Source: Candidatus Bathyarchaeota archaeon | Lineage (GTDB): Archaea > Thermoproteota > Bathyarchaeia > Bathyarchaeales > Bathycorpusculaceae | DNA: 5,108 nucleotides | Assembly: GCA_030627225.1 (NCBI GenBank) | Contig: DAOUSM010000078.1 | Location: forward strand, 1 to 5,108 | Direction of reading: 5' to 3' | Part shown: positions 1 through 4,996 of the stretch, piece by piece | Layout: each line of letters begins with the position of its first letter | Position numbering within the stretch: position 1 is the stretch's first letter | The notes under the pieces: model-generated | Database searches by the model: none | What the model saw: the letters and a program-made list of their open reading frames with translations, nothing else | What the model was told of the DNA's origin: nothing | Translations under genes and position numbers: made by a program

Positions 1-110
1 CAGCAGCAACATTAGACGACTACTTAAAGGAATGCTTGGTTGAGAAGCCAACGCTTAGGATTCCAGTTCAAACTTATAAGCGTAGAAAACCTAAAGTTTT
101 TGAGCCTTAA
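1..110 (+). CDS. C-terminal fragment of an unrecognised protein
   Basis: An open frame enters from the left edge (first full codon at 3) and stops with TAA at 108-110, giving the last 35 residues of a protein whose start lies outside the window. The visible tail begins AATLDDYLKECLVEKP and ends in a basic, proline-containing stretch (YKRRKPKVFEP). I do not recognise the family, and 35 residues are too few to assign a fold or function. It is read as coding because the frame is uninterrupted, codon use resembles the neighbouring genes, and it ends cleanly 54 bases before hjc on the same strand. It could be cotranscribed with hjc, or hjc could have its own promoter in the gap. Confidence 0.6.
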   Translation, partial: AATLDDYLKECLVEKPTLRIPVQTYKRRKPKVFEP

Positions 111-119
111 ATGGAAACA

Positions 120-156
120 TGTTTAACTTCAGTTTTAAAATTCTTAGAATAGAGGA
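120..156 (+). promoter_or_regulatory. possible archaeal promoter and Shine-Dalgarno site of hjc
   Basis: The 54-base gap before hjc has two A/T boxes, GTTTAA at about 121-126 and TTTTAAAA at 133-140, followed by a purine-rich AGAGGAAA at 151-158 whose GAGG can pair with the 3' end of 16S rRNA about 9 bases before the ATG at 165. The upstream box would place transcription start near 150 and keep the Shine-Dalgarno in the message. The downstream box would give a nearly leaderless message. Which one is used, or whether the gene only relies on readthrough from upstream, cannot be told. Confidence 0.35.
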
Positions 157-164
157 AACTGTTA

Positions 165-596
165 ATGGTTAGAAAGGTTGACAAAGTCGCAATTCGCAGA
201 TGGCGTAGAAGGGGCTTTTACAGTGAAACTGTTCTCGTAAAACTTCTGGAAAAAAATGGATACAACGCCGTGCGTGTTCCGGTTAGCAACCCGAGCCTTA
301 ATCCCTTGCCAGATGTTATTGCGAGAAAAGGCTTACATGTTTACGCCTTCGAAGTCAAAAACGCTAAGTATTACGCCTATTTTCCGAAACAACAGATTGA
401 AAAACTTTTCAGATTTCTCGATGAGCTTATTCCCAAAGAGAATCAGTATAAGCATGCCGTGCTCGCTGCGCATCTAGGCAAAAAATGGATTTTCAAGCAA
501 ATAAAGTGGAAAGATTGGGAGAAAAATATGCTTCCGGAAAAAGCGAGAATCCTTAAGCGAGACAGAGGAAACTTCAACTTAAAAAAGGGAAACTAA
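165..596 (+). CDS. hjc: Holliday junction resolvase Hjc
   Basis: This structure-specific endonuclease cuts four-way DNA junctions during archaeal recombination and fork repair, acting as a homodimer with Mg2+. The 143-residue protein has the family core in order: a glutamate in the first helix (E21 in YSETVLVKLLEKNGY), the VRVPVS strand with S41, the PD motif (P49-D50, PLPDVIA), and the E63-V-K65 pair in YAFEVKNAK. These match the E/S/D/ExK active site known from Sulfolobus and Pyrococcus Hjc, with similar spacing. About 20 residues precede the catalytic glutamate, more than the 8-11 I recall in those relatives, and they are strongly basic (RRWRRRG), which may add DNA contacts. The ATG at 165 is chosen because AGAGGAAA lies just upstream. 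The next gene starts 2 bases after the stop, so the transporter genes probably share the transcript. The family call is firm; in vivo role is inferred from relatives. Confidence 0.92.
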   Translation: MVRKVDKVAIRRWRRRGFYSETVLVKLLEKNGYNAVRVPVSNPSLNPLPDVIARKGLHVYAFEVKNAKYYAYFPKQQIEKLFRFLDELIPKENQYKHAVLAAHLGKKWIFKQIKWKDWEKNMLPEKARILKRDRGNFNLKKGN

Positions 597-598
597 CA

Positions 599-1288
599 AT
601 GAATATGGATAAAAGTGTGGTCTTGGCGTCCCTTTTATGCAAAACTTACCAAATAGGCGACATTAATGTTGAAGCCTTGAAAGATGTGAATCTTAAGGTT
701 GAAAAAGGCGGATTTACTGTTATAAGTGGGCCTTCCGGTTCTGGAAAAACAACACTGCTAAACATCATTGGTGGCATCGATAAACCTACAAGTGGAAAAA
801 TCATTGTTTTTGGAAACGATTTAGGCGTTAAAGACGAGGATTTTTTGGCAGATTTCCGATGCAATAAAATCGGCTTTGTTTTCCAGTCATATAACCTCGT
901 ATCTACTTTGACTGTTTCTGAAAATATTGCTTTCCCGATGGAATGGACTCGGAAACAAGAGGATTACATAAAGGAATATGTTGAAGAGTTGCTGAGAATT
1001 GTAGATTTGGAGCATAGGGCAGATCATTTCTCATTTCAGTTAAGCGGTGGTGAACAGCAGCGTGTGGCTTTTGCCCGTGCATTGGCAAATGACCCGCCAT
1101 TACTTCTTGTTGATGAACCTACTGGGAATTTGGATGTCAAAACAGGCTTGAAAATTGTTCAAATACTTCGGAAATTAAAAGACGATGGAAAAACAATTAT
1201 TGTTGCAACGCATGACGAGCGGATAATCCAGCTGGCTGACCAAAAATTGTATTTGGAAGATGGAAAGCTGGTGAATCTAGATGAGTGA
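599..1288 (+). CDS. ABC transporter ATP-binding protein, MacB/LolD type
   Basis: This is the cytoplasmic ATPase that drives the FtsX-type permease encoded next. At 229 residues it is a single nucleotide-binding domain of normal length. Visible motifs are Walker A GPSGSGKT (44-51), Q-loop Q96 in VFQSYNLV, signature LSGGE (148-152) followed by QQRVAFARAL, Walker B LLLVDE (168-173), the D-loop GNLD (176-179), and the switch histidine H205 in ATHDE. The run VFQSYNLVSTLTVSENI and the short, domain-free C terminus are typical of the LolD/MacB/FtsE group rather than of importer ATPases. All catalytic residues are intact. The first ATG (599) has GGGA at 587-590 eight bases upstream; a second in-frame ATG at 605 is possible. 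It follows hjc by 2 bases and overlaps the permease start by 8 bases, which points to translational coupling. Substrate is unknown; the family exports peptides, antibiotics or lipoproteins, or transmits force across the membrane. Confidence 0.93.
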   Translation: MNMDKSVVLASLLCKTYQIGDINVEALKDVNLKVEKGGFTVISGPSGSGKTTLLNIIGGIDKPTSGKIIVFGNDLGVKDEDFLADFRCNKIGFVFQSYNLVSTLTVSENIAFPMEWTRKQEDYIKEYVEELLRIVDLEHRADHFSFQLSGGEQQRVAFARALANDPPLLLVDEPTGNLDVKTGLKIVQILRKLKDDGKTIIVATHDERIIQLADQKLYLEDGKLVNLDE

Positions 1289-3146
1289 AACATCTTTTCC
1301 AATAAACGATTTGCTGCGTAGAAAATTTCAGACGAGCATAATCATTATTGGTCTAACTCTATGCGTTGCAGCAACTGTTTATCTTCTCCTTTTCGGAGAG
1401 AATATAGGTTTTGAAATTTCACTGATGGTTGAGGGAAAACTGACAGCGGGTTTTTCAACAATTTTTTCCCCTTTCATAATTTTTATTGGACTATTGATTG
1501 TTATTGCTGGAGCGGTGATTGTCTCCTTCATGGTTTTTGTGATGATGTCCCAGCGAGTAAGAGACATAGGATTGATGAAGGCGATTGGATGCCCAAACGA
1601 TTTAATTTTTGGCTACTTCATGACTGAACTCCTAATAATCACTTTTATTAGCTGCTTTCTTGGCGTAATTTTTGGAATATTGGCAGATTACGCCTCAATT
1701 GGCTTGTTCAACTTTCTTGGTTTTCAAATTTCGCAGAAACCAGTCAATTTTTGGCTGATTCTCTTCGTGTTCGTGCTTTTCTTCACGCTTGCTCTACTCT
1801 TCGGAGCAAAACCAATTCTGGACACGACTAAAGTTGAGCCAGCCAAGGCGATTTCGCCAACCTACCAATTTGGACTGAGCAAAGAACCCGGATTTAAGAT
1901 TATTTCAAAATCAAGCTTCAGAATTAAAATCGCTTTGAGGAGTCTGTTTCGTCGAAAATCAGCAACAATCAGAATTATTTTGTGCTTATCTACAGTCTTC
2001 ACGTTAGTTACCGTTGCCATTGCAGGAGGAATAATTGCTGATCAAACCACCAAAAGCTGGATTGAGAAAGCAATAGGCAGAAACATAGTTTTAATAGCTC
2101 ATCACGACATGTGCAACCAGTATAAATCCTTATTATCAAAATTTCACGAAGTAAACGAGAGTTTGCAGTTCAACTACACGGATGAAAAATACTTGATATC
2201 AGAAAGCCTCCTTAACAACTTAAGTTCAACATCGGGAATCATCGGCATGGAAGCACGACTGGTCCTAGAGGCATACGTGAAGGAGCTTCCAGGTTATATA
2301 TTTGACCCTGAAACCGTAGCCATGATACAAGTTGGCGATAATCGCACAGGTGAATCCTTAATCGTTGGTGTTGAACCTGGAAAAGTGTTGAGTGAATGGT
2401 TTATCGAAGGCGAATTCTTTGAGGAAAATGAAACGTGGGAAGCCATGATAGGAGATTCTTTAGCTCTGAAAATGTTTTCTATGCCCTTAAATCAAAGCAT
2501 AAGGTTGTTTGATAGAGATTTCGATGTGACTGGTCTTTGTCTAGATCCTGTTAACAATGGAAATGTCACTTATGTGCCTCTAAAAACATTGCAAAATGTT
2601 ACCGGTATATTAAAACCTAATGTTATTATGGTTAGGGTTGACCCAGCTAATGGTACAGAAATTTTAGACCAAACAAGAACAATTGTTGAAACTGTGAATC
2701 CGGAGTTTGAGATTTTTGAGCTTGATGAGGCGTTGAATGAAAACCTTAACTTTCTTGACTATATCTGGTCTACCATGATGCTTTTACCATTATTCTCCCT
2801 AATAGCAGCGTCCCTAAGTCTAATAGGTTACACAATGCTAACAATATCTGAACAACACCAAGAATTCGGAGTTTTAAGAGCGGTGGGAACAAGACCTAAA
2901 ACAATTGTGAAGATTATTTCGGAGCAGAGTTTCATAATTTTGCTTTCAAGCTGTGCTGCAGGAATTCCGATAGGGATAATGCTTACCTTGTTAATTCTAG
3001 TTCCGGAGCCTGTGGTCACAAGTTATACAATTCTTGAGATAGCTGGATGGCTATTAATAGCCTTAGTTGCTTTGTTTGTTTCAAGCTTATACCCTGCCAT
3101 AAAATTTGCGAGAAAACCAATTCTAGAAATCATAAACCAACCTTGA
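1281..3146 (+). CDS. ABC transporter permease, tandem FtsX/MacB-type
   Basis: This 621-residue membrane protein partners the preceding ATPase. I read eight hydrophobic segments, near 18-38, 63-89, 113-135, 156-176, 230-252, 497-521, 548-574 and 586-606. They form two FtsX modules of four. Each module has the cytoplasmic coupling motif after its second helix: QRVRDIGLMKAIG (91-103) and QEFGVLRAVGTRPK (527-540). A basic linker with ALRSLFRRKSATIR (218-231), typical of an FtsX module start, opens the second module. Module one has only about 24 residues between its first two helices, whereas module two has a domain of about 240 residues (253-496), predicted outside the cell. That domain carries nine N-x-S/T sequons and two cysteines. 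The layout is compact compared with the ten-helix BceB type and unlike four-helix MacB or LolC. The start ATG lies inside the ATPase stop (ATGAGTGA at 1281-1288). Substrate cannot be read from sequence. Confidence 0.9.
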   Translation: MSETSFPINDLLRRKFQTSIIIIGLTLCVAATVYLLLFGENIGFEISLMVEGKLTAGFSTIFSPFIIFIGLLIVIAGAVIVSFMVFVMMSQRVRDIGLMKAIGCPNDLIFGYFMTELLIITFISCFLGVIFGILADYASIGLFNFLGFQISQKPVNFWLILFVFVLFFTLALLFGAKPILDTTKVEPAKAISPTYQFGLSKEPGFKIISKSSFRIKIALRSLFRRKSATIRIILCLSTVFTLVTVAIAGGIIADQTTKSWIEKAIGRNIVLIAHHDMCNQYKSLLSKFHEVNESLQFNYTDEKYLISESLLNNLSSTSGIIGMEARLVLEAYVKELPGYIFDPETVAMIQVGDNRTGESLIVGVEPGKVLSEWFIEGEFFEENETWEAMIGDSLALKMFSMPLNQSIRLFDRDFDVTGLCLDPVNNGNVTYVPLKTLQNVTGILKPNVIMVRVDPANGTEILDQTRTIVETVNPEFEIFELDEALNENLNFLDYIWSTMMLLPLFSLIAASLSLIGYTMLTISEQHQEFGVLRAVGTRPKTIVKIISEQSFIILLSSCAAGIPIGIMLTLLILVPEPVVTSYTILEIAGWLLIALVALFVSSLYPAIKFARKPILEIINQP

Positions 3147-3218
3147 AAAGCTGAAGCGAAACAAATTTAAAATTTCCTGATGTATTTTGGAAAAAGCACT
3201 TACAACAGGTGAAAGTTC
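3147..3218 (+). promoter_or_regulatory. archaeal promoter and Shine-Dalgarno of the eL33 gene
   Basis: The 72-base gap after the permease contains CGAAAC (3158-3163 region), a BRE-like purine-rich element, directly followed by the TATA-like AATTTAAAA at about 3164-3172. A start site about 25 bases downstream would fall near 3190-3195, leaving a leader of about 25-30 bases that includes AGGTGA at 3207-3212, six bases before the ATG. Box order and spacing fit the standard archaeal TFB/TBP promoter, so eL33 is probably transcribed independently of the transporter. No convincing terminator for the permease message is visible. Confidence 0.55.
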
Positions 3219-3488
3219 ATGGCTAAACCGGGTCAAGGGATAATAGTGAATTATCGAGTAGGTCCGAAAACTCAGAGGCCCAAGGAATGCATAATTCAGT
3301 TTATACACATAACTTCTGTTTCCGAAGCAAGCAGACTTATTGGACGAAAGGTTGCGTGGAAGAGTGGAAAGAACAAGATTATTGGAAAAATTGTGGCTTT
3401 GCATGGCAGAAAAGGCTTAGTTAGGGCAAGATTCAGAAAGGGTTTGCCAGGTCAAGCCTTAGGAACAACTGTTGAATTGATAGGCTAA
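3219..3488 (+). CDS. rpl35ae: large-subunit ribosomal protein eL33 (L35Ae)
   Basis: This is a small structural protein of the 50S subunit, shared by eukaryotes and some archaea and absent from bacteria. The 89-residue protein matches the usual archaeal length. It shows the family pattern: an N-terminal strand GIIVNYRVGPKTQ, then RPKECIIQF, the stretch GRKVAWKSGKNKIIGKIVALHGRKG (about residues 42-66), VRARFRKGLPGQALGT, and a short C-terminal VELIG. It is basic and glycine-rich, as expected for an rRNA-binding beta-barrel protein. The ATG at 3219 has a strong Shine-Dalgarno AGGTGA six bases upstream and its own promoter. Its stop TAA (3486-3488) overlaps the stop of the convergent nuclease-like gene. 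It stands apart from other ribosomal genes here, which is common for this protein. The family identification is strong. Confidence 0.95.
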   Translation: MAKPGQGIIVNYRVGPKTQRPKECIIQFIHITSVSEASRLIGRKVAWKSGKNKIIGKIVALHGRKGLVRARFRKGLPGQALGTTVELIG

Positions 3489-4171
3489 GTCTTTTTTGAA
3501 AAGTGTTTAAGTGAGTCTACGTAGGCTGGTAGCTGACTTAGGAAATCCTGCAGCTGAAGAACTGGAACGATGGGTACATTATTGTAAAATTTGAATCTGG
3601 CTGTGACAAGGGATAAAACGGCAGGTACAAGTTCAACTCTACCCCATGAGGCGCATTCAATTTTGTCAGCGAGTTCTGGCAGGGATTTAGCCAAGGCTGA
3701 TGTTCGCTCAACCTGTTCCTCAACTATTCTCCTTATGGCGGATGGGTACATTCCGTGATGCCAATGTTTGCAATCCGCACATACAACTATTGGTTTCTTA
3801 CACCCAACTATATCTACTTCCCATCTTCGCCCAGCATGCCTAAACCGCAAATTCTTATTGACGGTGTAGCCGTTCCGTTCAAAAGCAACAGCAGCAATGT
3901 TTTCAAACTCTTTCCAGTCAAGGAAACTGCTTACACGTTCAAGGTCAGCACCCAACTGCACGGCGTGAACAGCTAATTTAAGACGTTTTAAGCTATTTGC
4001 ATCTATAACTTTGTTTCGCAAATAAATTAGTCCATTATTTTGCAACTTTTTAAGCAAATTTTTAGTAATGCTTAATGGAAGTTTTGCGTCTTTACTTACC
4101 ACTTCAAACGATATAGGCCCAGATTTAGTCAGTTTTAGAATAGAAATAATCAAGTCCCTTTCAATATTCAC
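3485..4171 (-). CDS. winged-helix plus PD-(D/E)XK restriction-endonuclease-like protein
   Basis: A 228-residue soluble protein with two recognisable parts. Residues about 1-60 resemble a winged helix-turn-helix (RDLIISILKLTKSGPIS, then a helix pair ending LLKKLQNNGLIYLRNKVI), a DNA-binding fold. Residues about 83-165 look like an Mrr-type PD-(D/E)XK nuclease core: a helix with E90 in WKEFENIAAVAFERNGY, then G114-R115-R116-W117-E118-V119-D120, then D133-C134-K135 in VVCADCKHW. Thus the likely metal/catalytic set is E90, D120, D133 and K135, complete but with Asp in the (D/E)xK position. C131, C134, H136, H138 and H139 cluster around it. The frame starts with GTG, preceded by GGAG; an in-frame TGA upstream excludes a longer start. 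No methyltransferase or other restriction partner is nearby, so a repair, nucleic-acid processing or regulatory role is as likely as restriction. It is convergent with eL33 and divergent from the HAD gene. Fold assignment is by motif reading; substrate is unknown. Confidence 0.75.
   Translation of the reverse strand: MNIERDLIISILKLTKSGPISFEVVSKDAKLPLSITKNLLKKLQNNGLIYLRNKVIDANSLKRLKLAVHAVQLGADLERVSSFLDWKEFENIAAVAFERNGYTVNKNLRFRHAGRRWEVDIVGCKKPIVVCADCKHWHHGMYPSAIRRIVEEQVERTSALAKSLPELADKIECASWGRVELVPAVLSLVTARFKFYNNVPIVPVLQLQDFLSQLPAYVDSLKHFSKKT
3492..3497 (+). terminator. T-tract terminator candidate for eL33
   Basis: Six consecutive T residues follow the eL33 stop by three bases. Archaeal RNA polymerase commonly terminates at short T-runs without a hairpin, so this is a natural 3' end for the eL33 message. 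The same bases read on the other strand encode the lysine-rich tail (SKKT) of the convergent gene, so the site lies inside a coding region. Confidence 0.45.
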
Positions 4172-4179
4172 ATAGATAT

Positions 4180-4183
4180 CTCC
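4180..4183 (-). promoter_or_regulatory. Shine-Dalgarno that fixes the GTG start of the nuclease-like gene
   Basis: Read on the minus strand, GGAG lies eight bases before the GTG at 4171. The only nearby ATG (4173-4171) is out of frame and followed at once by a TGA stop. An in-frame TGA lies seven codons upstream of the GTG. Together these make GTG at 4171 the only sensible start. Confidence 0.6.
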
Positions 4184-4230
4184 AATATTTCACACAAAGA
4201 ATGCCTAAAAAATGTCTTTTCGTGGACTCC

Positions 4231-4245
4231 TTAAAAGTTTTTCGC
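4231..4245 (-). promoter_or_regulatory. archaeal BRE/TATA promoter of the nuclease-like gene
   Basis: On the minus strand the sequence GCGAAAAACTTTTAA gives a BRE-like purine block followed by a TATA-like CTTTTAA. A start about 25 bases downstream would fall near 4209, leaving a leader of roughly 38 bases that contains the GGAG ribosome site. Spacing and box order fit the archaeal consensus, but the region is generally A/T rich. Confidence 0.45.
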
Positions 4246-4257
4246 AAAAATAAAAAA
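4243..4257 (+). promoter_or_regulatory. possible plus-strand promoter of the HAD gene
   Basis: CGCAAAAATAAAAAA on the plus strand could serve as an A-rich TATA element. A start about 25 bases downstream would fall near 4275-4280, giving a nearly leaderless message for the GTG at 4283. This would fit the weak ribosome site there. An alternative box is CCTTAAAAG at 4229-4237, with a start near 4258. Confidence 0.3.
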
Positions 4258-4282
4258 GGGAAAAAGACTGTCTGAGTGTAAA

Positions 4283-4975
4283 GTGAGCCAATTGGTCAGG
4301 TTAAAGGCAGTTTTGTTTGATTTACATGGAACCTTAGCTCATGTAGAAAATCCAGTTACTGATACGGAAATTTCGGAATATCTCTTCAGCAGGGGCTACG
4401 AAGTTTCCCCTCAACAGCTCAAAGCAGCTTGGGCTTTCGTGTCTTTCATAGAATATCCAAGATACGGGTATAGAAATTTGCATTCTTTTTTCTCAAGGAT
4501 TTTCTGGAGACTCAAAGTTAATGTTGACGTAGAAACGTTAAATTGGATTGTGGAACTTCTTGAGAGCAAACCATATCAGCTGTATCCAGACGCCTCTGAA
4601 GCGGTTGTAAAGGCAAAGAAAAACGGATTCAAAACAGCCATAGTCACAACCATTGCTTGTTTCCAATTTAAAAAGGCTGTTCAACCAATTAGGAAGCATC
4701 TTGATTTCATCATGATTGGCTATGAAGCTGGATGCGACAAATCGAATCCAAAAATGTATCAAAGGGTTTTGGAAATTCTAAGGGTTAAGCCTCACGAAGC
4801 GGTTATGATTGGAGACAACATACAATTGGACATTCTCCTACCCAAACGATTGGGGATGAACACTATACTCTTGGACAGAGAAAGAAAAAATATGGAATGT
4901 CAACATGCAGATGCTGTTGTGAATAATTTAAATGAAGCTATAGAAACTGTAATAAGAAAATTCGGCAAAAGCTAA
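4283..4975 (+). CDS. HAD-superfamily hydrolase with altered motif I
   Basis: A cytoplasmic protein of 230 residues of the haloacid dehalogenase superfamily, whose members mostly remove phosphate from small molecules through an aspartyl-phosphate. Motif I is FDLHGTL (12-18): nucleophile D13 is present, but the second aspartate of the usual DxDGT is H15. Motif II is the TAIVTT strand (118-123) with T122 or T123; motif III is K153 in GCDKSNPKMY; motif IV is IGDNIQLDI with D178 and D183. An alpha-helical cap of subclass I type fits residues about 20-100. Overall it resembles the phosphoglycolate phosphatase/haloacid dehalogenase branch. The start is uncertain: GTG at 4283 is best supported by the frame, with a TTG at 4292 as alternative, preceded by GTGA. 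It lies 21 bases before a HemL-like aminotransferase gene and probably shares its transcript. Substrate is not predictable. Confidence 0.85.
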   Translation: MSQLVRLKAVLFDLHGTLAHVENPVTDTEISEYLFSRGYEVSPQQLKAAWAFVSFIEYPRYGYRNLHSFFSRIFWRLKVNVDVETLNWIVELLESKPYQLYPDASEAVVKAKKNGFKTAIVTTIACFQFKKAVQPIRKHLDFIMIGYEAGCDKSNPKMYQRVLEILRVKPHEAVMIGDNIQLDILLPKRLGMNTILLDRERKNMECQHADAVVNNLNEAIETVIRKFGKS

Positions 4976-4996
4976 AGAATCTGGGAAGGGCTTCAA

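Noticed and set aside
3165..3176. AATTTAAAATTT as a repeat or protein-binding inverted repeat
   Set aside because: Its position relative to the BRE-like block and the eL33 start fits a TATA box, and short A/T palindromes are expected in AT-rich gaps.
3123..3404. Minus-strand 93-codon open frame opposite eL33
   Set aside because: It is antisense to a strongly identified ribosomal protein and its promoter, and its translation has no domain signal.
3755..3976. Plus-strand 73-codon open frame inside the nuclease-like gene
   Set aside because: It lies wholly antisense to a gene with recognisable motifs, has no ribosome site, and its translation resembles no known protein; it is a shadow of the real frame.
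4171..4173. ATG on the minus strand as start of the nuclease-like gene
   Set aside because: This ATG is out of frame with the protein and the next codon is TGA; the GTG two bases on is in frame and has GGAG upstream.
4238..4250. Palindrome TTTTTCGCAAAAA as a hairpin terminator
   Set aside because: The stem is only five A-T pairs with a three-base loop, sits between divergent gene starts where no terminator is needed, and is better explained as promoter boxes.
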